64,000 nt of DNA from GCA-003244245 sp035606945 (GCA_035606945.1 DATNDR010000057.1:51993-115992), one strand, 5' to 3'; shown: positions 8,130 to 17,121, numbered from the stretch's first letter. Translations and numbers: made by a program. The notes: generated by a model from the sequence alone, not told the origin.

Positions 8130-8779
8130 CCTCGCTCCCAGACATCCACGGCCCCTCGGTGCTCTGCCCCCCAGTGTTCCACGTCGTCCCATACGGCCAC
8201 ATCCCAGTAATTCCCAAGCTGTCTTCCAACTGGTGTTATCCCATCACCATTGCGTCTCGCAGGCGTCGTGACATCATCAACAACGCACGCCCCGAGCACC
8301 TCAAGGCCACGTCGTGGTGACGTCCAAGACAAGAACTCGGTGATCCGGTCGCGGAGCTTGCACGCGTGGATGATCTTGCCGGTGCAATCCCCCGGGGCGG
8401 CGAACCACGCAATGGATCTTGGCCTCCGGCGCTGGGCCGATGGAGAACTCAGGTGCTCGTTGCGATGCGGCTGCGGCCTAATCACCGCCACAGCGTCTCC
8501 GTGTCGGTGATGTTGGTTTCTCTGTCACGGACTCGTCGCACGGTTGTCTCTGGCTCATCGGCTGGCCGTATCCAGTGCATTAAATAAGTCCACGACCTGC
8601 GAAACGACGACGCCGATGCCACAAGCAGACGCCCAACGGCAACACCGGTACTACGCACGGTCGACCGTCTGGTGACTGCCGGATACATGGGCTGTAGACG
8701 CCTGCCCCGGAATGTTTCGTCCGCTCACATACGGCCGACGTCTTTGCCCGGCCGGGCCCTGAAGAGAAGGACGTGGATA
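8130..8779. promoter_or_regulatory. 650-bp divergent intergenic region between SARP and the PatA/PatG-like gene
   Basis: No open frame here has a credible start, RBS or family motif. Several frames on both strands are open but look random. The stretch 8500-8600 is relatively AT-richer (cagtgcattaaataagtcc), and AGAGAAGG at 8763-8770 is the RBS of the downstream gene. The size and divergent layout suit a control region for the SARP and the peptide gene set. No operator repeat was recognised. Confidence 0.4.
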
Positions 8780-10966
8780 ATGCGATTCGGGGTCGAGGTG
8801 CCGGGTCTGCGGGACCTCCGGGCTGACACCCGCGGCGACCCGGCCATCGCCATCGCCCTCCTCGACGGTCCGGTCGATCTTTCGCACCCATGCCTCGTCG
8901 GTGCCAATATTAAACGATTCGAAACGCTGGTGTCAGACGCACCGGGTGACGGGCCTATGTCGAAGCATGGGACCCATATCGCCAGCATTATCTTCGGTCA
9001 GCCGGGAAGCTCGGTCGAGGGAATCGCACCGTATTGCCGGGGCATGCTTTTCCCCGTCTTCCGGGACGGGGAATCGCGTCGGCTATCGCAGCTGGACCTT
9101 GCGCGGGCAATCGAGCAGGCCGTGAGTGAAGGCGCGCACGTCATCAATATCAGCGGCGGCGAGCGCACCCCTACCAACGAGCCGGACAGCATGCTCGGAC
9201 GGGCTCTCACGCTTTGCGCGGACAATGGTGTGCTCGTTGTCGCAGCTGTGGGCAACGACGGCTGCCCGTGCATACAGGTCCCGGCCGCAGTCGGGTCAGT
9301 GCTCGCTGTTGGCGCGCTCGGTGACGACGGCGAGCCGCTGGACACCAGCAACTGGGGGGAGGCCTACCTCTCGAATGGGGTTATGGCCCCCGGTCAGGGT
9401 GTCGTGGGCGCGACGCCCGGAGGCGGAACCGTCTCGATGACCGGGAGCAGCTTTGCGACACCGGTTGTCACCGGGACCGTGGCGCTGCTGCTGAGCATCC
9501 AGCATCGGGAGGGAGCGGTCGTCGACCCACGTGCAGTGGGCAGGGCGCTCGTCGAGAGTGCCCTGCCATGCCGGCCGCAGCCGTCGGAGCGGTGCCGCCG
9601 ATACCTGGCCGGAACCCTGCGGGTCCCGGACATCTCCGCGTCCACCACAAGCACCACAAGGGAAGGAGAGAGAGCCGTGACCACTAAAGCTCCGGTTTCG
9701 GCATCAACGCAGCCGGTGACGCCGGAAGAAGGCTCTCCGGAATGCGCCGGGCTCGGTGTCCAGGCCGCCGGGGCAGACGACGAGAGCCGCACCCATGACG
9801 ACCTGATTCGCACGGAGCCCGAGCAGACGGTGGGCGTCGAGCCCGACGCCCACCGTCCAATTCGGACGGATAGCCCAGTGCCGGTGGCTCACCGAAACCC
9901 GGCTACGCCGGGTGTACGACCATCGGGTGAATGTGGCTGCGGCGGTTCCGAGCGCTCGTACGTGTACGCCATCGGCAGCATCGGCTACGACTTCGGCACT
10001 GAGGCTCGCCGCGACGGGTTCCGTCAGCAGATGGATGAGCTCGAGTTGGAGGGCATCCCTGCCCTCGACCAGTCTCCGCCGCGAGTCCTGTTCCACACGG
10101 TGCCACCCAATCCGTACGACCCGAACCAGCTCAGTGCCTACCTCGGTCGCAACCCGTGGGCCTCCAACAAGCTCATCTGGACGCTGAACCTAGACCGCAC
10201 CCCGATCTACGCGCTCGAGGCCGAGGCGTCGGTCGGCATGGCCTGGGGTGAGGCGTTCCACGACGACGAGATGCGGCCCACGGGAATCGACCCCAGCTTC
10301 CCGCCGGTTTCTTACGTTTACAAGGCGTTCCGCGACGCGATCGTCGGCCAACTGCTGCCGGACAGCGACCCAGGTTACGTCTCACGCGTTTCCATCCCTG
10401 GGGTGCTGACCGACCGGACAGTCCGACTATATTCCGGCCAGATCGTCCCGGTCGTGGTGGTCTCTGCCCGCGGTCTTTACACCTGGAATGAGCCCGCCCT
10501 GGTCCAGACGGCGGTGGCGGCCGTGCAGGAGTCTGTGCAAGAAGAAGCCACGAGGCGTGGGACCGCCGCAGCTGCAGTTGACGACGAAATGCTCCGGCAG
10601 AACATCCGCGCATTCCTGGACAAGATTTATTTCCAGTTCCGCAACCTTGGTCAGACTTCGCCAGACCGTGCGCTCAACTATGCGGCGACCAATGCGTTCT
10701 TGTTCACCAACGAGATCCGCCAGGGATTGCTTTCGGGAACTTACGTCCCTGGCACGAACTCCGGGCTGTTCACCTTAGACACGATCACCGTGGCAAAAAG
10801 CCCATACTGCCGGATGGACTCTGACTGCTGGGACGTCGTCGTAACGTTCTTCGATCCGGAGAACGACCGAAGAGCCGGAGTGTCCTATCTGTTCACTATC
10901 GACGTGAGCGACGAGCTACCGGTCAGCCTGGCGCCGACGCACCGATTCCTGAACTCGCTTCGATGA
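8780..10966 (+). CDS. PatA/PatG-like (cyanobactin-type) maturation protease, subtilase fused to a PatG-C-like domain
   Basis: The product is 728 residues from ATG 8780 (MRFGVEVPGLRDL), RBS AGAGAAGG. Residues 1-275 are an S8 subtilase of the cyanobactin branch: Asp29 in ALLDGPVDLSHPC, His63 in SKHGTHIASIIFGQPGS, Asn159 in AVGNDG and Ser224 in TGSSFATP form an intact catalytic set. A low-complexity linker of about 115 residues ends in ECGCGG. From about residue 393 (YVYAIGSIGYDFGTEARRD) to the end lies a domain like the C-terminal domain of PatG (NPWASNKLIWTLNLDRTPIY; AFLDKIYFQFRNLGQ). A strong internal RBS (GGAAGGAG, 9661-9668) precedes an in-frame GTG at 9677, so the C-terminal part may also be made alone. 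No signal peptide is visible, which points to a cytoplasmic role. By analogy it would cleave leaders from the three small peptides encoded just downstream. Confidence 0.85.
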   Translation: MRFGVEVPGLRDLRADTRGDPAIAIALLDGPVDLSHPCLVGANIKRFETLVSDAPGDGPMSKHGTHIASIIFGQPGSSVEGIAPYCRGMLFPVFRDGESRRLSQLDLARAIEQAVSEGAHVINISGGERTPTNEPDSMLGRALTLCADNGVLVVAAVGNDGCPCIQVPAAVGSVLAVGALGDDGEPLDTSNWGEAYLSNGVMAPGQGVVGATPGGGTVSMTGSSFATPVVTGTVALLLSIQHREGAVVDPRAVGRALVESALPCRPQPSERCRRYLAGTLRVPDISASTTSTTREGERAVTTKAPVSASTQPVTPEEGSPECAGLGVQAAGADDESRTHDDLIRTEPEQTVGVEPDAHRPIRTDSPVPVAHRNPATPGVRPSGECGCGGSERSYVYAIGSIGYDFGTEARRDGFRQQMDELELEGIPALDQSPPRVLFHTVPPNPYDPNQLSAYLGRNPWASNKLIWTLNLDRTPIYALEAEASVGMAWGEAFHDDEMRPTGIDPSFPPVSYVYKAFRDAIVGQLLPDSDPGYVSRVSIPGVLTDRTVRLYSGQIVPVVVVSARGLYTWNEPALVQTAVAAVQESVQEEATRRGTAAAAVDDEMLRQNIRAFLDKIYFQFRNLGQTSPDRALNYAATNAFLFTNEIRQGLLSGTYVPGTNSGLFTLDTITVAKSPYCRMDSDCWDVVVTFFDPENDRRAGVSYLFTIDVSDELPVSLAPTHRFLNSLR

Positions 10967-11011
10967 TCCGCGCCGGAAGCCGGCACGGGAACACAGAGAG
11001 GAGAGCACGCA

Positions 11012-11206
11012 GTGCAACCGAAATGGAGACCGGTACGAACCACGTACCCGATCCAGGCGCCGCCGGTGGCGCGGGACGAGCGTGGAGAAGCGGCGTCCTC
11101 AATTGGCGTGGAACGCGGGGTCGTGCCGGCCCGGTCGCCGTGCAGCCACTTGCCCGGTATGGCGCGGCAGATGTGTTATGCCTCGGAATACGGGATCTCG
11201 ACATAG
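11012..11206 (+). CDS. Candidate RiPP precursor peptide 1
   Basis: GTG 11012, preceded by GAGAGGAG, gives 64 residues. The N-terminal half carries the motif TYPIQAPPVARDERGEAAS, which aligns with LPVQAAPVGRDRSAGAMS of the next peptide; the C-terminal half is different and contains two cysteines (SPCSHLPGMARQMCYASEYG). A conserved leader with a variable C-terminus, directly after a PatA/PatG-like protease, is the pattern of RiPP precursors. It starts 45 bases after the protease stop, so it is probably in the same transcript. The chemistry and the core boundaries are unknown. Confidence 0.6.
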   Translation: MQPKWRPVRTTYPIQAPPVARDERGEAASSIGVERGVVPARSPCSHLPGMARQMCYASEYGIST

Positions 11207-11321
11207 TCCCCGTGATTCATCCGCATGCCGACCATCGCGGCGCCACCGGATCAGGAACACCGTGTGCGGGATCGCGGTGGACCGGACAGTTGGAATATCG
11301 ATCTGAAGGAGTGCAGTGACG

Positions 11322-11531
11322 ATGCAGCAGACAATGTCAACTTACTCGGCTAGGCGCGGGGCGCATCTGATGCTTCCGGTGCAAGCGGCCCCCGTTGGAC
11401 GAGACCGTTCGGCGGGTGCGATGAGCGCCGGGCCGGGCGTCGAGGCCGACGGGATCTTCGACGACATCATGGGAGTCGTGAGGACAGTGGCACCCGTAGC
11501 GGGTCCTGTCCTAGGCGCGTTGGGCATCTAA
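11322..11531 (+). CDS. Candidate RiPP precursor peptide 2
   Basis: The start ATG 11322 is chosen because AAGGAG (11306-11311) is well spaced; a GTG at 11316 is closer to it. The product is 69 residues. The N-terminal part has the shared motif LPVQAAPVGRDR; then comes DGIFDDIMG and a hydrophobic C-terminus VAPVAGPVLGALGI without Cys, Ser or Thr near the end. That tail resembles the end of peptide 3 (AFLLAVLGAL). It lacks a Sec signal peptide. A hairpin follows the stop. Assignment as a precursor is inference from tandem arrangement, leader similarity and the neighbouring protease. Confidence 0.6.
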   Translation: MQQTMSTYSARRGAHLMLPVQAAPVGRDRSAGAMSAGPGVEADGIFDDIMGVVRTVAPVAGPVLGALGI

Positions 11532-11537
11532 GGCCGA

Positions 11538-11573
11538 ACCGGGCCGACGGTGCCACGGCGCCGCCGGCCCGGT
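11538..11573 (+). terminator. Stem-loop after precursor peptide 2
   Basis: A perfect 9-bp inverted repeat (ACCGGGCCG at 11538-11546 with CGGCCCGGT at 11565-11573) starts 7 bases after the stop of peptide 2. In RiPP operons a partial terminator behind a precursor gene often raises precursor over enzyme mRNA. That role is inferred here. Confidence 0.5.
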
Positions 11574-11637
11574 ACGCCTCCGGGGTTCACCGCCCACGGT
11601 GCGGCGGCCCAATGTACGGCACGACAAGGAGCATCAC

Positions 11638-11874
11638 ATGCGACTGAACCTGCCAATCCAGACTGTCATCGATCGGAGAGTGCCATACGAACCCTTCCGG
11701 CAGCGCCAACCGGCCATCAGTTCCGACGGCATCCTCGAAGGATTTCACGAGACCGGCGGAGAGTTCGGCAGCCTGCCCGGCGATCCACCGCCGTGGCAAC
11801 ACAAGATTCCCTATGTCGACCCGGTGGCAGCCGCTCCAGGTGCATTCCTACTGGCCGTGCTCGGCGCGCTCTGA
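11638..11874 (+). CDS. Candidate RiPP precursor peptide 3
   Basis: ATG 11638 is preceded by AAGGAG (11626-11631) and gives 78 residues; the upstream part of the frame is out of place for the RBS. It starts MRLNLPIQTVIDRR, sharing the LPIQ element with the other two peptides, then SSDGILEG (compare DGIFDD in peptide 2), an acidic/Pro middle (GDPPPWQHKIPYVDP), and a hydrophobic end AAAPGAFLLAVLGAL. The stop lies 11 bases before the glycosyltransferase start. It is the longest and most diverged of the set. Function is inferred from context. Confidence 0.55.
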   Translation: MRLNLPIQTVIDRRVPYEPFRQRQPAISSDGILEGFHETGGEFGSLPGDPPPWQHKIPYVDPVAAAPGAFLLAVLGAL

Positions 11875-11885
11875 ACTGAGCGGTC

Positions 11886-13415
11886 ATGGCAATGCGCAGG
11901 GAGCCGAGCGTCGCACACGTGGGCCTACACCCGACTCCGGTCGACGTACCGCTGGTCAGCTGCCTGATGCCAACCTCGGGGCGTCCGGAGTTGGCCGCCC
12001 GGGCGGCGCGCTGCTTCCTCATGCAAGATCACCCACGCCGAGAGTTGGTGGTGGTGGGAGAAGACAGCGCGGAGCTTCGGGAGGCGCTGCCGCGCGACGA
12101 CCGCATTCGTCTTGTGGAAGTCGCGGCCAAGCGCAGCATCGGCGAGCTGCGGAACATCGCATGCCGCCACGCAAGGGGTGACGTGGTCGCACACTGGGAC
12201 GACGATGACTGGCACGGCCCGCAGCGGCTGTCTCGACAGATCGCCCCATTGGTCGCGGGCACCGCGGATGTCACGGCACTGCGCGACGTGCTGTTCCTCG
12301 ACGTCGCTACCGGACAGTTCTGGCGGTGCACCCCGCAGCTGCACCGCAGGATCTTCCGGCGCGATGTCCACGGGGGCACCTTGGTCTACTTCAAGGCGAT
12401 CTGGGACCGTGGCGTGCGATACCCGGACACCTCACTCGCCGAGGATGCCGCCTTCCTCGACCTAGCCATACTCAGCGGTGCCCGACTGCGTGCCGTGCCC
12501 GCGGAGGAGCTGTTCGTCTACGTCCGCCACATCGGCAACGCTTGGAATTTCCGATGCGGTCAGTTCGTCGACCGGAACGGCTGGCGACAGGCAGTGGGGC
12601 CAGCGTGGTCTGCGGCAACCCGGCTGAGCTACGCATCCGGTGCAGGTGTAATCCAGGACACGCCGGCGGAGCTGCCACTCGTCAGCTGCATAATGCCGAC
12701 CCGGGACCGGAGACGGTTTGCGCTGCGGGCTATCGGGTATTTCGCGCGCCAGCGCTACCCACATCGGGAGCTGGTGATCGTCGACGATGGCGAGGACCCG
12801 ATCGCGGACCTTGCGCCGGTCGACGAGGCAGTCCGTTACCTCCGGCTGCCGCGCCGTACCGTGCTGGGCGTCAAGCGCAACCTTGCGTGCGAGGCGGCGC
12901 GCGGCAGTGTGATCGTGCACTGGGACGACGACGATTGGTACCACGAGCGACGCCTCGACCTGCAGGTGGGCGAGCTGTTGGCCCGGCGAGCCGACCTTTG
13001 CGGGGCAGCATCGCTATTCTTTCTCGACCCGATGGCCGGGTCTGCGTGGCGATTCCGCTACCGGGGACGGGGCCGACCCTGGTTCGCCGGTACGAGCCTT
13101 TGCTACCGGCGGGAGGTCTGGTCGGACCAGCCATTCCAAGAACTGGCGGTGGGTGAGGACAACCATTTCGTGCTCGGTGCCGGTGGCCGGCCAGTGGTTG
13201 ACGTCGGCGACGCCGACTGCGTCGTCGGCATCGTGCACGACAGCAACACGTCGCTCAAGCGCGTGCGCGACGCCCAGTGGACCGGCGTGTCGGTCCAGGC
13301 GGTCGAGCAGGTGCTCGGCGACGACGCCCGGTTTTATCACCCGCCCCGAACCGACAAGACGGAGCTGTTGAGGATCAGTCCCGGATCGCGCGACCGAACA
13401 AGACATCGGAGATGA
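11886..13415 (+). CDS. Tandem glycosyltransferase with two GT-A (family 2-like) domains
   Basis: The product is 509 residues. Two homologous domains are clear. Domain 1 (about 20-250) starts with PLVSCLMPTSGRPELAARAA and has HWDDDDWHGPQR near residue 102. Domain 2 (about 265-480) starts with PLVSCIMPTRDRRRFALRAI and has HWDDDDWYHERR near residue 345. Each aspartate cluster is in the place of the metal/nucleotide-sugar binding DXD motif. A strand with IVDDG or VVGED follows each start motif. No membrane segment is seen, so soluble targets such as the neighbouring peptides are possible. Acceptor and donor sugars are unknown. It overlaps the convergent methyltransferase gene by 41 bases. Confidence 0.85.
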   Translation: MAMRREPSVAHVGLHPTPVDVPLVSCLMPTSGRPELAARAARCFLMQDHPRRELVVVGEDSAELREALPRDDRIRLVEVAAKRSIGELRNIACRHARGDVVAHWDDDDWHGPQRLSRQIAPLVAGTADVTALRDVLFLDVATGQFWRCTPQLHRRIFRRDVHGGTLVYFKAIWDRGVRYPDTSLAEDAAFLDLAILSGARLRAVPAEELFVYVRHIGNAWNFRCGQFVDRNGWRQAVGPAWSAATRLSYASGAGVIQDTPAELPLVSCIMPTRDRRRFALRAIGYFARQRYPHRELVIVDDGEDPIADLAPVDEAVRYLRLPRRTVLGVKRNLACEAARGSVIVHWDDDDWYHERRLDLQVGELLARRADLCGAASLFFLDPMAGSAWRFRYRGRGRPWFAGTSLCYRREVWSDQPFQELAVGEDNHFVLGAGGRPVVDVGDADCVVGIVHDSNTSLKRVRDAQWTGVSVQAVEQVLGDDARFYHPPRTDKTELLRISPGSRDRTRHRR

Positions 13416-14229
13416 TCGTGTCGGGTGGGTCGTCGCGGAGTCGGCGCACCAGGTCGGCGTGGACTCGGTCGGCTGCTGCGGGCCCGAGTGCGTCGATGAT
13501 GAGCCGGTACCCGGATCCAAGCACCATCCGCCAAGCGCCACTGCCGTCCCAGGGTCGACTCAAGGTCTCCCCGACCACGACGGGATGGGGGATGCCGGCA
13601 TTGAGCAGCGCAGCGGTTAGGGCGCCGGCGGTGTTGATCCGCTCCCACGACACGGACGGCGGGCGTAGATCAGGACGCTCTGCCTCGACGGCGTCAAGCA
13701 GCACAGAATGGAAGGGCTCCAAGGCGCGAGGCCCCCAGGTGGTAATCGCCAGAATCCCGCCAGGTCGGACGACACGCCACAGTTCGGCGGCGGCCGCCGC
13801 TGGGTTGCGGGCGAAATACAGCCCGAACACGCAGACGACTGCGTCGAAGGAGCGGTCAGGGAAGAAGAGGTGCGTCATGTCGCCACTGCGGAACTCGATG
13901 TTGGCCAGACCCCGCCGGGCCGCCTTGACCCGCGCAAGATCCAGCAGACGGTCGGCAAGGTCGATGCCGACGACCCGGCCGCCCGGCCCGACCTTCCGTG
14001 CGGCTTCAAGCGCCGACGCGCCGGTACCGCAACACACGTCCAATACACGGTGGTTCGCGCCGATGCCGGCCAGCTCCACCGTCCGCCGTCCGAACGGCTC
14101 CCAGAAGAACAGCGGCTCCGAGTCGAACTCGGTCGCCGCGGCATTGAATGTGGCGCGCACGATCGCTCTTTCTGCCCGCGCCTGCAGTACCGCCCTGGAA
14201 ACGTTCATAGAATGATTATTCTTCCCCAT
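13375..14229 (-). CDS. Class I SAM-dependent methyltransferase
   Basis: The product is 284 residues. Motif I is RVLDVCCGTGASALEAA, followed by VVGIDLADRLLDLA (motif II acidic residue) and a Methyltransf_11-type core (RSFDAVVCVFGLYFARN, ELWRVVRPGGILAITTWG). Such sequences resemble ubiquinone/menaquinone-type and small-molecule O/C-methyltransferases; the substrate is not predictable. Two starts are possible, 14229 (MGKNNHSM) and the Met at 14208. The gene is convergent with the tandem glycosyltransferase and divergent from the second subtilase, so it has its own promoter but shares the accessory island. Confidence 0.85.
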   Translation of the reverse strand: MGKNNHSMNVSRAVLQARAERAIVRATFNAAATEFDSEPLFFWEPFGRRTVELAGIGANHRVLDVCCGTGASALEAARKVGPGGRVVGIDLADRLLDLARVKAARRGLANIEFRSGDMTHLFFPDRSFDAVVCVFGLYFARNPAAAAAELWRVVRPGGILAITTWGPRALEPFHSVLLDAVEAERPDLRPPSVSWERINTAGALTAALLNAGIPHPVVVGETLSRPWDGSGAWRMVLGSGYRLIIDALGPAAADRVHADLVRRLRDDPPDTIISDVLFGRAIRD

Positions 14230-14326
14230 CCTACTTGTCGCAAGGACTAATCGGATGACAGGTCAGCCCGGTACTCTCCAAGTCAGCAAAAGGTGATCCT
14301 GACGTCTCCAAGAAAGGAACACGGCG

Positions 14327-15793
14327 ATGGATGCCGACGCATACGGAAGGATGCGCAAGAAAGCCCGATCCGAGCGAGACATCGTCCCGCCCGAGCTGAC
14401 AGAAGCGGAGGCGCTGGACGCGATCCCTGGTCAGGTCGTCGTGCGGCTTAATCGTGAGTCGCCGGGCGTGGCCTCTGCGCAGAGCGACTTCGTCGATTCA
14501 TTGCCGGTTTTCGGAGACACCTCGGCCGCGGTTGCAGCCGTTTCAAACCGATCCGGGATCTCCGATCTCGACTCGGCGCTGGATGCCATCGGGGCTACCG
14601 CGTTATTTCGGGTCCAGGGTACAACGCGCTCTGGCGTGGCGAGCGCTTCGAAAGGTGCGGCGGATATTCCGGAGCTCGCCGATCTGATCGTTGTGCAGTT
14701 CGACAAAAACCGGCCCACGGAAGAGGTCACACAGATTTTGACCGATGCAGATTCCGTCGCGGAGGTCACACCGAGTGGGGGCTTTTCGATCGCCGTGTCG
14801 CCAAACGATCCCGGCTACACCCAACAGTGGGACATGGTTGACGTGCGCTGTCCGGAAGCCTGGAACCTCAGCCAGGGTGACCCATCGATCGTCGTCGCTG
14901 TCGTCGACACCGGATGCGACCTTGAACACCTCGACCTGGCGGGACAATTCGCCGGGCCGGGCACGAACCTGGTCTCGCCAGATCAATCCGCTCAGGATGA
15001 CCACGGGCACGGCACGCACGTGGCCGGGATCATCGCCGGCATCGGCAACAACGGCCTAGACATCGCGGGCGTCGCCTGGCGGACCAAGATCCTTCCTGTC
15101 AAGGTACTCAATTCCGGGGGCCGAGCGGTAGGGACGAGTATCGCGCAGGGCATCGCTTGGGCTGCCAGCCGCAGCTCCATCATCAACTGCTCGCTTCAGG
15201 GGTCGGTCGACGACATCTCGGTTCGGGCCGCGCTCGACGGTGCCAGACGGTTAGGTGTCCTCGTCGTCGCCGCGATGGGCAACTTCGGATGGGGGCAGAC
15301 CAAGCCCAGCTACCCGGCCGCATACGCGATCACACATGACAACGTGCTCGCGGTGGGCGCCGTCGACCGCCAGCACCAGCGCTCAGTCTGGGGTCCATCG
15401 TCGTCGTCCAACACGGGCAGCTGGATCGGGATCGCCGCGCCCGGGACCAACATCGACAGCCTGCGCCGCGGCGGAGGTGTCACGACGATGAGCGGAACTT
15501 CGCAGGCCTGCCCGCATGTCGCCGGCGCCGCCGCGTTAGTGAGGGGTACGGCGCCCGCGATGACCGCGCAAGAGGTGCTCCGCACGATCACAGTCACCGC
15601 GCAACCCCTACGTGATGCCCCGCCAGATCCGGTACCGAACCCGTCGTACGGATTCGGCCTCCTTGACGTAGAGGCGGCTTTGCGAGCTACCGGACAGTTC
15701 AGCGGCGCCGATACGGAAGACACCGAGCTACCCGCGGTCGCGGCTGTAGCGTCCAGCAACGCACGCCTCGGGCGCCGCATCCTTCACGCGTGA
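14327..15793 (+). CDS. S8 family subtilase, thermitase-like, with prodomain
   Basis: The product is 488 residues; ATG 14327 follows AAAGGA. Residues 1-165 form a propeptide-like region with two strands of inhibitor type (GQVVVRLNRESPG; DLIVVQFDKNRPTEEV). The catalytic domain shows Asp in VVDTGCDLEHLDL, His in DHGHGTHVAGIIAG, the oxyanion Asn in AAMGNFG and Ser in SGTSQACPHVAG, so it should be active. No signal peptide is visible, which is unusual for this group and suggests a cytoplasmic or unconventional role. It may be a second processing protease of the peptide system or a self-contained protease captured by the island. Confidence 0.88.
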   Translation: MDADAYGRMRKKARSERDIVPPELTEAEALDAIPGQVVVRLNRESPGVASAQSDFVDSLPVFGDTSAAVAAVSNRSGISDLDSALDAIGATALFRVQGTTRSGVASASKGAADIPELADLIVVQFDKNRPTEEVTQILTDADSVAEVTPSGGFSIAVSPNDPGYTQQWDMVDVRCPEAWNLSQGDPSIVVAVVDTGCDLEHLDLAGQFAGPGTNLVSPDQSAQDDHGHGTHVAGIIAGIGNNGLDIAGVAWRTKILPVKVLNSGGRAVGTSIAQGIAWAASRSSIINCSLQGSVDDISVRAALDGARRLGVLVVAAMGNFGWGQTKPSYPAAYAITHDNVLAVGAVDRQHQRSVWGPSSSSNTGSWIGIAAPGTNIDSLRRGGGVTTMSGTSQACPHVAGAAALVRGTAPAMTAQEVLRTITVTAQPLRDAPPDPVPNPSYGFGLLDVEAALRATGQFSGADTEDTELPAVAAVASSNARLGRRILHA

Positions 15794-15830
15794 ATCGGCG
15801 AGCGGTTTCGCCAACCAGGCACCAGGTTCG

Positions 15831-16817
15831 TCAGTGGAGCGATGACCGACGCCCTGCCTCGGCGTCTGGTGGCGCTGCCGGCCTGCCTTGCTCCTCTTTC
15901 TCGCTGACCCCGGATTGCTGCGTCGTGCTCGTTGAGCGGTACCGCGCTCGCTGTGCTCGGCGTTCACGTTGCCGGTCCGCCTGAGACGGCCGATCTCGAT
16001 AGTTTTGGAGGTTGCGCTTTGGAATGTCACAGTTGCACGGTTCGGTGTCGGCTGTCGGCGGTTCTGCCTTTTCCGGGTGCGAGCCGGTAGTGATGGTCCA
16101 GTATCCGGCATCTTCAGTCGTCACCGTTGAGGGCGGCGGCGACGGTGGTGGTGGTGGTGGCGGCGGCGGCGACACCAGCCCGTGATCCGGCGTGCGCGGT
16201 GGAGCAAGCGGAGCGAGCGCAGCACCGTTGGTTCGGGGCACAGCCTGTTGGTGTACGGGCGGGAGAGCTGGGGAGGACGCATTGGCGGGTGCCTGCCGGG
16301 CAAGCCCTGCCGATGCGTCGACGGGCGAAACGGTTACCAGATGATCATCACTGATCGCGGGTGGTGCCGGAGCCGGTAACCGACCCGGGGCGGGTCCGGC
16401 GACTGCTGACTCGGTGGACGACGAGGTTGTGGACATCGTCATCCCGGCCACAACGAGCACGAGCGCGGCACTTGCCACCAGGGCGATCACCGCCCCCGGA
16501 GTCCCCGCTAACAGGCCGGGCCGTAGATCGGCCCACCGCCGTGCGCCCGAGGCAGATCCTGACTGCGGCGCCGGAGCGGCGACCGGCTCGCCATCCTGGT
16601 TGCGCCCGTTGAGCAGCGGCGTGACCGGCTGGCCGGCGATGGCAGCTGCGGGTGGTTCCGAGCTGGTGACAGGCCGGAAAAGATCCCCGACCTGCCGCGT
16701 GCGCGGGTGGGTTGATCCGCTGAAGTCAGTCCACCGGCCAGATCCCTGCCGTGCGGGGCCGGGACCACCAGGCAACTGGTGTGGATTCACTGCTGCCCAC
16801 CTCCCTTGCGGGTTCAT
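15831..16817 (-). CDS. Proline-rich protein with a single transmembrane segment
   Basis: The chosen start is ATG 16817 (MNPQGRWAAVNPHQLPGG); the frame stays open further upstream but without features. About 328 residues: an N-terminal hydrophilic part with a Trp/Gly/Pro pattern, one membrane segment (GAVIALVASAALVLVVAGMT), then a long Pro/Ala-rich region with a run of nine prolines (SPPPPPPPPPSPPP) and a charged C-terminus rich in Arg/Gln. Type II topology with an exported Pro-rich tail would suit a cell-envelope protein. I do not recognise the family. It lies convergent to the subtilase and divergent to the oxidase. Confidence 0.55.
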   Translation of the reverse strand: MNPQGRWAAVNPHQLPGGPGPARQGSGRWTDFSGSTHPRTRQVGDLFRPVTSSEPPAAAIAGQPVTPLLNGRNQDGEPVAAPAPQSGSASGARRWADLRPGLLAGTPGAVIALVASAALVLVVAGMTMSTTSSSTESAVAGPAPGRLPAPAPPAISDDHLVTVSPVDASAGLARQAPANASSPALPPVHQQAVPRTNGAALAPLAPPRTPDHGLVSPPPPPPPPPSPPPSTVTTEDAGYWTITTGSHPEKAEPPTADTEPCNCDIPKRNLQNYRDRPSQADRQRERRAQRARYRSTSTTQQSGVSEKEEQGRPAAPPDAEAGRRSSLH

Positions 16818-17121
16818 CGGCCACCGGCGTCCGTCAGCTACTCTTCGTGCCCAGCCGATTACGTTACTCACACGCAGATCGCTCAGTCGGCCCGTCCCGT
16901 TACGCCGGGTGTACCAATACGGCGGGCAGCCCATCGTCCATGTTGACCACGTTGTGCCAGCAAGCAAAATACGTTGCACGACTGCTTCGGCGCGGTCACG
17001 ATGATGGCCGCAGCAGAGCGTTGGCGCTGATCCCTGCTGTGGCCGCGTAATACCTTAGCCGTGACCTGCGACACCAACCTTGCGCGGAGACCGTGCCGAT
17101 GATCACCCGGATCGTCCAACG

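Noticed and set aside
8192..8491. Possible extra gene upstream of the SARP on the minus strand
   Set aside because: The frame overlaps the SARP code, has no RBS and shows no motif; its second half is clearly a shadow.
10963..11319. Longer frame overlapping precursor peptides 1 and 2
   Set aside because: It lacks an RBS at its start and runs through the gap between two better supported short genes that share a leader motif.
13277..14215. Plus-strand frame opposite the methyltransferase
   Set aside because: Low-complexity Ser/Arg translation, while the minus strand has a full SAM-binding motif set.
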